A stretch of 64,000 bases of DNA from Oscillospiraceae bacterium (GCA_017415425.1 JAFQGT010000016.1:95911-159910), one strand, 5' to 3'; numbered from the stretch's first letter, positions 52,501-61,609 are shown. Notes: generated by a model not told the origin, from the letters alone. Program-made: numbers and translations.

Positions 52501-52773
52501 ATGAATAATAAGCAGATGGAAATGATGGCAAGAGAACACGATATGTCCGGTATTGATGCAGAATTTGCAGAGGAAGTCGTGCAGGTTGCAGCTAACGGTG
52601 CCAAAAGTACCTATCAGAAAATTGAAGATGCTGTAGTTGGCGGCTACAAGAAGATTGAAACTGGTGTGGTTGAAGGCTTCGGGAAAGTGACTGACAAGTG
52701 TGTTGAAACACTCTTTGCCAAAGACGGCGAAACTGTAGAGGATGCAAAGAAAAGACTGAACGGCGAAAAATAA
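52501..52773 (+). CDS. small amphipathic repeat protein, first gene of the envelope locus
   Basis: 90 residues, no signal peptide or membrane segment. The middle contains two related units, AVVGGYKKIE and GVVEGFGKVT, and the end reads GETVEDAKKRL. Similar small VVGGYKKIE proteins are, as I recall, common but unnamed in clostridia; they look like membrane-surface or envelope-stress proteins. The ATG at 52501 has AAAAGGAGA upstream and is preferred to one at 52465, which lies three bases after the -10 box. Its promoter carries box B. Confidence 0.75.
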   Translation: MNNKQMEMMAREHDMSGIDAEFAEEVVQVAANGAKSTYQKIEDAVVGGYKKIETGVVEGFGKVTDKCVETLFAKDGETVEDAKKRLNGEK

Positions 52774-52799
52774 TCGTTGTTCTTTCGGAGGAAATCAAA

Positions 52800-53189
52800 A
52801 TGATGGAAAATACTTTCAGCTATAAATACTCTGCTAAAGAAAATGCAGAGGTACAGGCAATCAGAAAAAAATACCTTCCCAAAAGCGAAAGCAAATTGGA
52901 AGAGCTAAAGCGTCTTGATGAAACAGTTCAGGCTTCGGGAATGGTTGAATCCTTATGCGCCGGTATTGGTGGTGCGTTAATCTTCGGGTTGGGACTTTGC
53001 CTTGCAATGCAGGTAATCGGAAGTGGACTGGTGATGATGATCATTGGAGTTCTGGTCGGCATCGTAGGTATGGCAGGAATGCTCGTGGCATACCCCGTAT
53101 ATCGCAAGGTGTTCAGCGCAACCAAAGAAAAATATGCGCCGAGAATCCTTGAACTCACGGCAGAACTTACCGGCGAAAAAACAGAGTGA
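52800..53189 (+). CDS. two-helix membrane protein, paralogue of 61,599-62,006
   Basis: 129 residues. The N-terminus FSYKYSAKENAEVQAIRKKYLPKSE is soluble and basic; two hydrophobic segments at about 48-70 and 75-97; then a charged tail (FSATKEKYAPRILELTAEL). The same layout and many of the same residues occur in the gene at 61599, so the two are paralogues standing at opposite ends of the locus. GGAGG is eight bases before the ATG. Function unknown. Confidence 0.8.
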   Translation: MMENTFSYKYSAKENAEVQAIRKKYLPKSESKLEELKRLDETVQASGMVESLCAGIGGALIFGLGLCLAMQVIGSGLVMMIIGVLVGIVGMAGMLVAYPVYRKVFSATKEKYAPRILELTAELTGEKTE

Positions 53190-53200
53190 TTTTAATAAAA

Positions 53201-53245
53201 CTCAAACATTTCTCAAAACTTTTAAAAACATCGGCACGATATAAT
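53201..53245 (+). promoter_or_regulatory. response-regulator box C with -10
   Basis: CTCAAACA (53201), CTCAAAAC (53212) and TAAAAACA (53223) at 11-bp steps; TATAAT starts at 53240, 17 bp after the third. It drives the 100-residue protein gene and probably the genes beyond. Confidence 0.72.
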
Positions 53246-53319
53246 GTGCCTGTAAGATATGGTATCTATGGCTTATGCCGTGAAAATAAAAAATTATGAA
53301 AGGTTATAGGTGAACAACA

Positions 53320-53622
53320 ATGGCAAATTTTTTGAAGAAAGCATTTCAGGACATGAAGGAGAGCGCTCAGGCTCAGCACGAAGTTAGCAAGGCAGAGTTT
53401 GAGGCTGCAAAAGCTGAGAGCAGAGCTAATTTTGAGGAAAACAAAGGACATAACTCTATGGCCAGAGCGAAGGCGCAGGCAAAGAAGAGCTGGGATGATG
53501 CTCATATGACTCCCGCCGAGAGAGCTGCCAAGATGCAGGAAGAACGTGACGCACAGATAGCTGCGGCAAAAGCAAGAACAGCTGCTGCGAATGAACGTTA
53601 CGATGCAGCGAAAAAGAAATAA
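53320..53622 (+). CDS. small Ala/Glu/Lys-rich coiled-coil protein
   Basis: 100 residues with no membrane segment. Almost the whole chain is helical and charged (FEAAKAESRANFEENKG, AKARTAAANERYDAAKKK), with heptad-like spacing, so a coiled coil is likely. AGGTGAA precedes the start. It comes first after box C; a hairpin separates it from the cardiolipin synthase gene. No family is recognised. Confidence 0.75.
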   Translation: MANFLKKAFQDMKESAQAQHEVSKAEFEAAKAESRANFEENKGHNSMARAKAQAKKSWDDAHMTPAERAAKMQEERDAQIAAAKARTAAANERYDAAKKK

Positions 53623-53637
53623 TTAGACTGCCAATAA

Positions 53638-53660
53638 GCGAGGTGTGCTTTGCACCTCGC
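53638..53660 (+). promoter_or_regulatory. intra-operon hairpin before the cardiolipin synthase gene
   Basis: GCGAGGTG/CACCTCGC with a seven-base loop and no T run, so probably an mRNA processing or partial-attenuation site that sets more of the upstream small protein than of the downstream enzymes. Confidence 0.5.
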
Positions 53661-53685
53661 TATCGGTCTATTGTGGAGGTGCAGT

Positions 53686-55248
53686 ATGAAAAAGACAATA
53701 AGCTATGATGTGAATAACAAAACGGTGGAACGGGAGGTAAACTATATCCCTTTCCGCTATATTCTTGCTGTGCTTATTACGCTTTTTGAAGTTCTTTGCG
53801 TTATTGCGATTGTGGCTGCTCTCTGCTATTATGTACCGTATTTTTACTTAGCGGCTTGGGCAACGGAGATTGTCTGTGTTATTCGCATTATTGCCTCTGA
53901 TGACAACCCCGATTATAAAGTGCCGTGGCTTCTGTTTGTGCTGATCATTCCGATCGCCGGCTTTATGCTGTATTTTATGTTCTATTCCAGAACGTTGCAA
54001 AAGAAATTTATCAAGAGAATGAATGAGCTGAAAAGCCATACCTATAAGCAAGACGATAGTGATTTGTTACATACTCTTCGGGAAGAAAATCCCACAGCCG
54101 CTGCACAGGCAAAAATGCTGATGGGCATTGCGGATACACACCTATTCACAAACACAAAGCAGGAGTATTTCCCGCTTGGTGAGGATATGCACAGACGGTT
54201 GCTTCAGGATCTTGAAAGCGCCGAGAAGTTTATTTATATGGAATATTTCATCATTGAGGAAGGTAAGTTCTGGAATTCGGTATTGGATATTCTAAAAGCA
54301 AAAGCTGCCGTAGGCGTCGAAGTCAAGGTTTTATACGACGACATCGGTTGTATGGCAACCCTCCCCGGCGATTACCACAAGACATTGAAAACTTATGGTA
54401 TTGAAGCAACGCCTTTTTCAAGGCTTAAAGGTAATGCGGATAGTGAATTTAACAATCGCAGTCACCGCAAAATCACGGTTATTGACGGAAAAATCGGTTA
54501 TACCGGCGGCGTGAACATCGCTGATGAATATATCAACGAGATCGTAAAATATGGTCATTGGAAGGATACCGCCATTTGCCTTGAGGGTGAAGCTGTATGG
54601 GAACTGACAAAGCTGTTCCTTGTGGACTTCGGTATTAATGTAAAGAAACTGCCCGTTGTCAGAGAAGATCTGTATCCAACATTCCAGATCGATGAAGATG
54701 GCTACATCATTCCGTTTGGCGATGGCCCGCATCCTATTTATGAACGCAGAGTCGGCAAAAGTGTGATTCAAAATATGCTGTCTGCCGCCACACGCTATGC
54801 CTGGATGACCTCACCTTACCTTATTATCGACAACGATCTGTGCACCGATCTTGAAAATGCGGCTTTGCGTGGTGTGGATGTTCGCATTATTGTTCCGCAC
54901 ATTCCCGATAAAAAGCTCGTATTTGGTATGACACAAAGCTTCTACCACAGACTGATGGCGGCAGGCGTGAAGATATACGAATACGAACCCGGTTTCATTC
55001 ACGCTAAAAGTTATCTCGTTGATGACGAGTACGCTATGATCGGCACGATAAATCTTGATTACCGAAGTCTTGTTCACCACTTTGAAAACGGGGTATGGAT
55101 GTATGGGTGTGAGTCGATCAAAGACCTAAAGACAGATATGGAAGATACCTTGAGCAAAAGCATAGAGGTAACACCCCAAATGCTGAAAACAAATCTGCTG
55201 CAGCGGTTTATCCGTGCAGTAGTAAGAATATTTGCGCCGATGATGTAA
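53686..55248 (+). CDS. cls: cardiolipin synthase
   Basis: 520 residues. Condenses two phosphatidylglycerols to cardiolipin at the membrane. Two or three N-terminal membrane segments (about 24-52, 56-70, 80-100) precede two phospholipase-D motifs: H260-x-K in NRSHRKITVIDG and FIHAKSYLVDDE near 436-447 (HxKx4D form in both). Length and layout are normal for Cls. GGAGGTG precedes the ATG. Its place in an antimicrobial-peptide-type operon suggests it changes membrane charge or packing when the envelope is attacked. Confidence 0.95.
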   Translation: MKKTISYDVNNKTVEREVNYIPFRYILAVLITLFEVLCVIAIVAALCYYVPYFYLAAWATEIVCVIRIIASDDNPDYKVPWLLFVLIIPIAGFMLYFMFYSRTLQKKFIKRMNELKSHTYKQDDSDLLHTLREENPTAAAQAKMLMGIADTHLFTNTKQEYFPLGEDMHRRLLQDLESAEKFIYMEYFIIEEGKFWNSVLDILKAKAAVGVEVKVLYDDIGCMATLPGDYHKTLKTYGIEATPFSRLKGNADSEFNNRSHRKITVIDGKIGYTGGVNIADEYINEIVKYGHWKDTAICLEGEAVWELTKLFLVDFGINVKKLPVVREDLYPTFQIDEDGYIIPFGDGPHPIYERRVGKSVIQNMLSAATRYAWMTSPYLIIDNDLCTDLENAALRGVDVRIIVPHIPDKKLVFGMTQSFYHRLMAAGVKIYEYEPGFIHAKSYLVDDEYAMIGTINLDYRSLVHHFENGVWMYGCESIKDLKTDMEDTLSKSIEVTPQMLKTNLLQRFIRAVVRIFAPMM

Positions 55249-55268
55249 GGCGGAAAGAGAGGATAAAA

Positions 55269-56171
55269 ATGAACGCTATTGAAATCAAAAATCTATCCAA
55301 AAGCTTTCGTGGTATGTATGCGGTAGATCATCTGAATATGACCGTGCCGGCAGGTAGCATCTACGGCTTTATCGGTGAAAACGGTTCGGGTAAATCCACC
55401 ACTATGAAGCTTATCTGCGGACACCTTGTTCCCGACAGTGGTCAGATCAAGTTGTTCGGTAAAAAATACACCGATCCCGGTGTGAGAGTTCGTGTCGGCG
55501 CACTGATCGAGAACGCAGGCTGTTTCCCCGGCTCCAGCGTATATCAGAATCTTATGATGCAGTGCATCAATCTCGGTATCCAAAATGCTGACGACGAAAT
55601 CAGCCGTGTGCTTCGCATTGTTCGTATGGAGGAACACGCACAGCTTAAATTCAAAAAATGTTCTCTTGGTATGAAACAAAGAATCGGTATTGCTATGGCT
55701 CTACTTGGCGATCCGGCTCTGCTTATCCTGGACGAACCTATCAACGGACTTGATACCGACGGTATGCGAATTATGCGTGAAATCCTCGTGGATATTACAA
55801 AAAATTACGGTTGCACCGTTCTCATTTCCTCACACATTCTCGGTGAGCTTGAGAAGATTGCTACGCACTACGGCATTATTCGTCAGGGCAAGATGATTAT
55901 GGAGCTGTCTGCCAAAGAAATGGACTCAAGAGCGCAGGTGTTTACAACACTTAAAACCAAGGATATGAGGGGCGCTATGGAGGCGCTTCGGGCAAAGTTT
56001 GCCGATGTACGATATGAGAATGGTATGATTCGTGTATATGATGTGGATGATACCGCACGCATTGTTGATACTTTAATGAAAAACGGTCACGTTGTCAGCG
56101 AAATCAAAAAGAACAAAATCGGTCTTGAAGAATACTACATCGAACTGATGTCGGCAAAGGAGGTAAAATAA
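55269..56171 (+). CDS. BcrA-type ABC transporter ATP-binding protein 1
   Basis: 300 residues. ATPase of the bacitracin/lantibiotic-immunity type. Walker A GENGSGKSTT near 38-47, a signature-like KKCSLGMKQRIGIA near 126-139 (LGMKQR replaces LSGGQ, typical of this group), Walker B LLILDEPINGLD near 149-160 and switch His in ISSHILGE near 186-193. The C-terminal 80 residues are the variable BcrA tail. It is 1 bp ahead of its permease and about 65 per cent alike (by eye) to the second ATPase at 57023. Confidence 0.92.
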   Translation: MNAIEIKNLSKSFRGMYAVDHLNMTVPAGSIYGFIGENGSGKSTTMKLICGHLVPDSGQIKLFGKKYTDPGVRVRVGALIENAGCFPGSSVYQNLMMQCINLGIQNADDEISRVLRIVRMEEHAQLKFKKCSLGMKQRIGIAMALLGDPALLILDEPINGLDTDGMRIMREILVDITKNYGCTVLISSHILGELEKIATHYGIIRQGKMIMELSAKEMDSRAQVFTTLKTKDMRGAMEALRAKFADVRYENGMIRVYDVDDTARIVDTLMKNGHVVSEIKKNKIGLEEYYIELMSAKEVK

Positions 56172-56172
56172 A

Positions 56173-57009
56173 ATGACAAGAGAACTGAAATTCAGAAATC
56201 CGAGCTTTACGGAAAGAATCAAGGGTATGCTCGGCGTGGATTTTTACCGTCTGTTCCATACCCCTATGTTTTATATTTTCCTCGCCATTGCCGCCATTAT
56301 CCCTGCAATGGTTTCGGCTATGACGATGATGCCCGACCAAAACGGCAACACGATGGAACCCCTGTACTCAAACGTATGGCAGATCATTGCCGCTTCCGAA
56401 CCGCTTTATGTAATTAAAGGCATCGCCGATTATGCCAATATGAATATGGTCTTTATTTTCGGCGGTATTATGGTTTCCATTTTTATCGGACACGATTATA
56501 AGAGTGGATATGTAAAACAGCTCTTTACCACCCACGCAAAGAAGCAGGACTATATGATCTCCAAAACGATTACCTGCGCTTTTGCTATGGCGTGTATGTG
56601 TGTTACTTATCTTATTGGTGGTACACTCGGCGGAATATTCGCCGGATATTCTATGGAGGTCAATGTGGGCTCACTATTCATCGCCATTCTCGGTAAGATG
56701 ATTATGAGTATCGGCTGGGCAAGCCTTTACACCTTCCTCAACATCATTTTCAGAAGATATTTCGGTATTTCCATTGCTTCCTCTTTCTTCTTCGGAACAG
56801 GTATTTTGATTATCGGTGTAGCCGCTATTGTGGAAAATTTGTCTCTCCCGACTGCCTTTTTGAATCTTTTCCTCTATGGTTCGTCGGTGAATGCTTGCCT
56901 TGTATCGGGCATCGGAGCACTGCTTACCTGTATTGTCGTGTCGGTAGTGTGGGCTGTTATTTATAATCTGCTCGGCACGTGGATTCTTTACAAGAGCGAT
57001 GTATATTAA
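56173..57009 (+). CDS. ABC-2-type permease 1
   Basis: 278 residues, six membrane segments (first at about 28-48). Pairs with the preceding ATPase. The N-terminal MLGVDFYRLFHTPMFYIFL segment and the DYKSGYVKQLFTTHAKKQDYMISK loop near 115-138 recur in the second permease as MLKVDFRRMFKSKLFYILL and DFRSGYAKNLFTVRAKKGSYVVSK, so these two units are duplicates. Such pairs pump peptide antibiotics out of the membrane. GGAGG precedes the start. Confidence 0.88.
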   Translation: MTRELKFRNPSFTERIKGMLGVDFYRLFHTPMFYIFLAIAAIIPAMVSAMTMMPDQNGNTMEPLYSNVWQIIAASEPLYVIKGIADYANMNMVFIFGGIMVSIFIGHDYKSGYVKQLFTTHAKKQDYMISKTITCAFAMACMCVTYLIGGTLGGIFAGYSMEVNVGSLFIAILGKMIMSIGWASLYTFLNIIFRRYFGISIASSFFFGTGILIIGVAAIVENLSLPTAFLNLFLYGSSVNACLVSGIGALLTCIVVSVVWAVIYNLLGTWILYKSDVY

Positions 57010-57022
57010 GGAGGTGGCATAA

Positions 57023-57922
57023 ATGCACGCAGTTGAAATTACAAATCTTTCTAAAAACTTTGGTAATAAACAGGCTGTTAATGGACTGAACATGACTGTA
57101 CCGATGGGTGCAATCTACGGCTTCATCGGTGAAAACGGTTCAGGCAAATCCACCACTGAGAAAATGATCTGCGGTTTGATTCCGAAATCCGGTGGCTCCA
57201 TTAAGCTCTACGGAAAAGACCATACAGATGCGGCAGTCCGTGCAAACATAGGCGTACTGATTGAGTCTCCCGGCTGTTTCCCCGGTCTTACCGTTTGGGA
57301 CAATATGATGCTTCAGGCGGCTAACCTTGATATTCCTAATGCCGAAAAAGAGGTCGTAAAGATTCTGAAGTTGGTGAGAATGGAAGGTGCCGCAGGCAAC
57401 AAATACAAAAACTGTTCTCTCGGTATGAAGCAGCGAATCGGTATCGCAATGGCTCTGCTCGGCAATCCTGCCTTGCTTGTTCTTGACGAGCCTTTGAATG
57501 GTCTGGATGCTGACGGCATGCGCATTATGCGAGAAGTGCTTTGTGATATCATAAAAGACGGTAAACGCAGTATTTTAGTTTCTTCCCATCTGCTTGGAGA
57601 ACTGCAAAAGGTCGCAACACATTACGGTATCATCCGTCACGGTAAAATGATCTGCGAGATGACTGCCGCTGAGCTTGATGCAAGCTGCCGTACTTACGTT
57701 GCTTTGCAGGCAGAAGATATGAACAAAGCCAAAATGCTGCTCGGACATAAATGTTCCCGTGTAGAGCTGGACGAAGCAGATTATCTTCGTGTTTACGATA
57801 TGACCACACCCGAAGAAATCGTAACCTATCTGTATCAGAATGGTGTCACGGTTACGGAAATTAAAACCGACAAAATCGGTCTCGAAGAATACTATATCGA
57901 CCTTATGAAGGGAGGCAAATGA
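57023..57922 (+). CDS. BcrA-type ABC transporter ATP-binding protein 2
   Basis: 299 residues, a paralogue of the first ATPase over the full length: Walker A GENGSGKSTTEK, signature NCSLGMKQRIGIA, Walker B LLVLDEPLNGLD, and VSSHLLGE. It follows its neighbour after 13 bp with AAGGAGGTG before the ATG. The duplication of a whole ATPase-permease unit suggests two related but distinct substrates or a heteromeric pump. Confidence 0.92.
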   Translation: MHAVEITNLSKNFGNKQAVNGLNMTVPMGAIYGFIGENGSGKSTTEKMICGLIPKSGGSIKLYGKDHTDAAVRANIGVLIESPGCFPGLTVWDNMMLQAANLDIPNAEKEVVKILKLVRMEGAAGNKYKNCSLGMKQRIGIAMALLGNPALLVLDEPLNGLDADGMRIMREVLCDIIKDGKRSILVSSHLLGELQKVATHYGIIRHGKMICEMTAAELDASCRTYVALQAEDMNKAKMLLGHKCSRVELDEADYLRVYDMTTPEEIVTYLYQNGVTVTEIKTDKIGLEEYYIDLMKGGK

Positions 57923-57924
57923 GA

Positions 57925-58773
57925 ATGGAAAATACGATAAAATTTAAGCGAGTTAGTTCGTCGAAAGAAATAAAGAGTATGCTGAAGGTTGATTTCAGAA
58001 GAATGTTCAAATCAAAGCTCTTTTACATTTTGCTTCTCTGCGCCCTTGTTATACCGGTTCTTATGACCGTTATGATGACGATGATGGACGGATCGGTTTC
58101 TGTCGATCCTCAAACAGGTGTAGAAACCGTTATACACGGCCCCGAAAATGCGTGGCAGTCTATCGGTACATTGCCCACCGATGACGCAGTACACGGTGAA
58201 AACACCGAAGGTGATGCCGCAGCAATGATGGGCGGTATGGATATTATGAGTATGTGTAACATCAATATGATGTTTATGCTTGTAGCGGTGTTTATCTGTC
58301 TGTTTATCTCGGATGATTTCAGAAGCGGATATGCCAAAAACCTATTCACCGTGCGAGCTAAAAAAGGCAGCTATGTTGTTTCAAAAACAATCGCAGGCTT
58401 TGTCTGCGGTGCACTGATGCTCATTCTTTACTTTGTCGGTGCTATGCTCGGCGGTGCAATTTCCGGTCTGTCCTTTGACCTTGGAACTCTGAGTATCGTA
58501 AATATTGTGATGTGTATGATAGCAAAGGTTCTTCTGATGCTCGTATTCGTTCCAATCTTTGTACTTGTAAGTGTTGGAGCAAAGCAAAAGGCGTGGCTTG
58601 CTATTTGCGGTTCTCTCGGTGCAGGAATGCTTCTCTTTATGATGGTTGGAATGATTACTCCTCTTAATTCTACCATTATGCACATTGTAATGTGTCTTGC
58701 CGGCGGTGCAATGTTCAGCATTGGTCTCGGCGCTTGTAGCAAGCAGGTGTTAAATAAAACAAGTTTGGTATAA
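57925..58773 (+). CDS. ABC-2-type permease 2
   Basis: 282 residues, six membrane segments. Compared with permease 1 it has an extra extracytoplasmic stretch of about 45 residues after the first helix (about 52-97, with DGSVSVDPQTG and HGENTEGDAAAMMGGMD). The ATG at 57925 is preferred over 57919 because the GGAGG site is nine bases away rather than three; the earlier one overlaps the upstream stop. A strong terminator follows. Confidence 0.87.
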   Translation: MENTIKFKRVSSSKEIKSMLKVDFRRMFKSKLFYILLLCALVIPVLMTVMMTMMDGSVSVDPQTGVETVIHGPENAWQSIGTLPTDDAVHGENTEGDAAAMMGGMDIMSMCNINMMFMLVAVFICLFISDDFRSGYAKNLFTVRAKKGSYVVSKTIAGFVCGALMLILYFVGAMLGGAISGLSFDLGTLSIVNIVMCMIAKVLLMLVFVPIFVLVSVGAKQKAWLAICGSLGAGMLLFMMVGMITPLNSTIMHIVMCLAGGAMFSIGLGACSKQVLNKTSLV

Positions 58774-58779
58774 CGATTT

Positions 58780-58813
58780 AAGGCAACGTCATATCGGCGT
58801 TGCCTTATTTTTT
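58780..58813 (+). terminator. terminator of the cls/ABC operon
   Basis: AAGGCAACG/CGTTGCCTT stem, then ATTTTTTT. It separates the effector operon from the regulator operon. Confidence 0.9.
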
Positions 58814-58902
58814 GAAATCAACACTTTTTAAGGATTGTGTTGTTCAGTTGTGAATATAAAAACGATAAAATAAAAGTGCGATTTTTTCAAAAAACCTCGA
58901 AA

Positions 58903-58943
58903 CGCAAACAAAACTTTAACATTTGGGTGTTATACTGTATAAT
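58903..58943 (+). promoter_or_regulatory. response-regulator box D with -10 (autoregulation)
   Basis: CGCAAACA (58903) and CTTTAACA (58914) are 11 bp apart; TATACT starts at 58931, again 17 bp after the last octamer. A second -10-like TATAAT is at 58938. It lies upstream of the response regulator gene itself. Confidence 0.65.
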
Positions 58944-58972
58944 GAATTATAGTAAATAGCGGAGGTAACACG

Positions 58973-59644
58973 ATGTTTAAGATATTAGTTGTAGAGGATG
59001 ACAAGGAGCTGAATAAGACTGTTTGCTCTTTTTTGAACAACAGTGGCTATGAGGCAGTAGGATGTCTGAATGCGAATGATGCCTATGACGCTATGTATGA
59101 GAATATGTTCGACCTTATCGTATCCGACATTATGATGCCCGGCATTGACGGTTTTGAGTTTGCCCGAAATGTGCGGGAGCTGAACGAGGACATTCCGATC
59201 CTCTTTATGACCGCCCGTGATGATATTGCCTCCAAGCAAAGAGGTTTTCGTATTGGCGTCGATGATTATATGGTAAAGCCGATTGACCTTGACGAACTAT
59301 TTTTACGCATCGGTGCTCTGCTTCGCCGTGCCAAGATTGCATCAAGCCGTAAACTTGAAGTCGGAAGTTTTGTAATGGATGCCGATGAGCACACCGCTTA
59401 TTTGGGGGATGAAGAAATATCTCTCACCAACCGTGAGTTCAGCATCCTTTATAAACTGCTCAGTTATCCGAAAAAGACCTTTACACGCCAGCAGCTTATG
59501 GATGAATTTTGGGATGCGGATACCGAAACCGCACCGAGAGCTGTAGACGTGTATATGACAAAGCTCCGCACTAAACTCAGCGATTGTGAAGATTTTGAGA
59601 TAAAGACCGTTCACGGGCTTGGCTACAAGGCGGTGATCAAATGA
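58973..59644 (+). CDS. OmpR/PhoB-family response regulator
   Basis: 223 residues. Receiver domain 1-118 with acidic pair D9-D10, phosphorylated D52 (IVSDIMMPG), Thr near 80 (FMTAR) and Lys near 102 (VKPID). A winged-helix DNA-binding domain fills about 127-223 (FSILYKLLSYPKKTFTRQQL, then VDVYMTKLRTKL). AGCGGAGG precedes the ATG. OmpR-type regulators bind tandem sites about 11 bp apart, which fits boxes A-D. Its stop overlaps the kinase start (ATGA). Confidence 0.95.
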   Translation: MFKILVVEDDKELNKTVCSFLNNSGYEAVGCLNANDAYDAMYENMFDLIVSDIMMPGIDGFEFARNVRELNEDIPILFMTARDDIASKQRGFRIGVDDYMVKPIDLDELFLRIGALLRRAKIASSRKLEVGSFVMDADEHTAYLGDEEISLTNREFSILYKLLSYPKKTFTRQQLMDEFWDADTETAPRAVDVYMTKLRTKLSDCEDFEIKTVHGLGYKAVIK

Positions 59645-60708
59645 AAAAGCCGACACTGAAAAGTATATTGGGGTCGATCAGTAGCTTCCTGCTGTTCTTT
59701 CTGACGGTAGGGTTTATAGTGTCCTGCAGTATGATGCTGTTTGTCAATATATTGGCAGACACAATGGAGCTCACGCTTACTCAAGAAAATATTGCTACTG
59801 CGGCAAAGGTTACTTTTTGGAATGTGATATTAATTACACTCCTTTTCAAGTTAGCGGATTACATTCGCCGTAAAATAATGGTGGAACGGCCAACGAAAAT
59901 TATTACCGAAGCCACCGAAAAGATTATGTCCGGTGATTTTTCTGTATGTATCAAGCCAATGCAAAGCTCCGGTATGGAAGGATTCAATCAGATTGCTGAA
60001 GCGATCAACCAAATGGCCGAAGAACTTGGGAGCGTTGAAACACTCCGCACCGACTTTATTGCCAACGTTTCCCACGAAATGAAAACGCCCCTTGCCGTGA
60101 TGCAGAATTACGGCACACTTTTACAAGTTACCGATTTGCCCGATGAAAAACGTGTAGAGTATGCAAAAGGCGTAACCGATGCTTCCCGCCGTCTGGCTGA
60201 AATGATGACAAATATTCTGAAGCTTAACCGCCTTGAAAATCAGCAGATTTTTCCCGAAATCACCGAGTTTGATTTAGGCGAACAACTTTGCGAATGTTTG
60301 TTGCAATTTGAGAACGTGTGGGAAAAGAAAAATATCGAAATTGATACTGATATTGCCGAAGATATCAAGGTGGCTGCAGATGCAGAGCTTCTATCACTCG
60401 TGTGGAATAATTTGTTTTCCAATGCCTTTAAATTCACCGAGGAAGGCGGCACGGTATCATTATCTTTAACTGCTACTGAGCATCACGCCATTATCAGAGT
60501 GAGGGACACCGGTTGTGGAATGACTGCCGAGATAGGCGCACATATCTTCGAGAAGTTCTATCAGGGCGATACTTCCCATTCTGCACAGGGTAACGGTCTT
60601 GGCCTTGCTCTTGTGAAGCGTGTGATAGATATTATGCAGGGTGAAATCGGCGTTGAGAGCGTAGTCGGCAAGGGCTCTACCTTCACCGTAAAAATCCGGA
60701 GGGTTTGA
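59641..60708 (+). CDS. sensor histidine kinase
   Basis: 355 residues. Two membrane segments (about 12-38 and 52-74) with only a short outside loop, as in the intramembrane-sensing kinases tied to ABC transporters; then a HAMP-like linker, HisKA with H145 (ANVSHEMKTPLA), and a HATPase domain with N box (WNNLFSNAFKF), DTGCGM and GNGLGLALVK. The short loop suggests that the signal comes through the membrane or a partner protein, not by direct ligand binding. Coupled to the response regulator gene. Confidence 0.94.
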   Translation: MKKPTLKSILGSISSFLLFFLTVGFIVSCSMMLFVNILADTMELTLTQENIATAAKVTFWNVILITLLFKLADYIRRKIMVERPTKIITEATEKIMSGDFSVCIKPMQSSGMEGFNQIAEAINQMAEELGSVETLRTDFIANVSHEMKTPLAVMQNYGTLLQVTDLPDEKRVEYAKGVTDASRRLAEMMTNILKLNRLENQQIFPEITEFDLGEQLCECLLQFENVWEKKNIEIDTDIAEDIKVAADAELLSLVWNNLFSNAFKFTEEGGTVSLSLTATEHHAIIRVRDTGCGMTAEIGAHIFEKFYQGDTSHSAQGNGLGLALVKRVIDIMQGEIGVESVVGKGSTFTVKIRRV

Positions 60709-60709
60709 T

Positions 60710-61609
60710 ATGGACTGGAAGAAAATCGGGAAAGCCTTGTTGTTTCCTCACATTGCTATAATGATAATTCTGCTTCCTATCGCCACGGTGTTTTTGGTAT
60801 ATTCCTTAGTGTTTATGGGGACGGATTCCATTATTGCCATTGTGTCCTATGTACTTGCGTTTTACACGCTTGTGGTCTGGACTCTGAAAGTGCCGTATTT
60901 AATTCAGTTTTTTAAGACTTTCAAAGATGAAAACAAATACGCAAGACGGTGGCAGGACGATGAAAGACTGCGAGTAAACGTATCGCTTTACGGTACGCTG
61001 ATTTGGAACACGGCTTACGCACTCTTGCAGCTCGGTATGGGATTTTGGCATCACACATTTTGGTTTTATTCCCTTGCGGGGTATTATATCGCCTTAGCGG
61101 TTATGCGCTTTTTCTTAGTGCGGCATACAAGCCGTCATAAACCCGGCGAGCTTATGAAAGAAGAACTTATTAAGTATCGTGCCTGCGGGATTGTGTTCCT
61201 TTTAATGAACTTGGCTCTTGCGCTCATTATTTTCTTTATGGTGTATTGGAACAGGACTTTCAATCATCACGAAATTACTACGATTACGATAGCTGCATAC
61301 ACCTTTGCCTCACTGACAATGGCGATTATGAACGTGGTGAAATACCGTAAATATAACAGCCCCGTATATTCTGCTTCCAAGGCTATTAGCCTTACGGCAG
61401 CCTTGGTATCAATGCTCACCTTGGAGTCTACAATGCTGACAACCTTCGGTGACGGTACGATGGATCTGACAACCAGACGCATTATGCTTGGAGCTACGGG
61501 CGGTGTGATTTCGGTATTTATCATTGGAATGGCAATTTATATGATTGTGCAGAGTAATAAAAAATTAAAGCTGTTAAGAACAGCGGAGGATGAAAAAGAT
61601 GGAGAATAA
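60710..61609 (+). CDS. multi-spanning membrane protein of unknown function in the regulator operon
   Basis: 299 residues and about seven membrane segments (near 12-34, 40-62, 100-120, 124-140, 165-185, 195-215, 262-285). No catalytic motif is evident. It starts 1 bp after the kinase stop, with GGAGGG upstream, and its 3' end overlaps the next gene. Position between kinase and small membrane protein suggests a sensing or accessory role, which is inference only. Confidence 0.8.
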   Translation: MDWKKIGKALLFPHIAIMIILLPIATVFLVYSLVFMGTDSIIAIVSYVLAFYTLVVWTLKVPYLIQFFKTFKDENKYARRWQDDERLRVNVSLYGTLIWNTAYALLQLGMGFWHHTFWFYSLAGYYIALAVMRFFLVRHTSRHKPGELMKEELIKYRACGIVFLLMNLALALIIFFMVYWNRTFNHHEITTITIAAYTFASLTMAIMNVVKYRKYNSPVYSASKAISLTAALVSMLTLESTMLTTFGDGTMDLTTRRIMLGATGGVISVFIIGMAIYMIVQSNKKLKLLRTAEDEKDGE

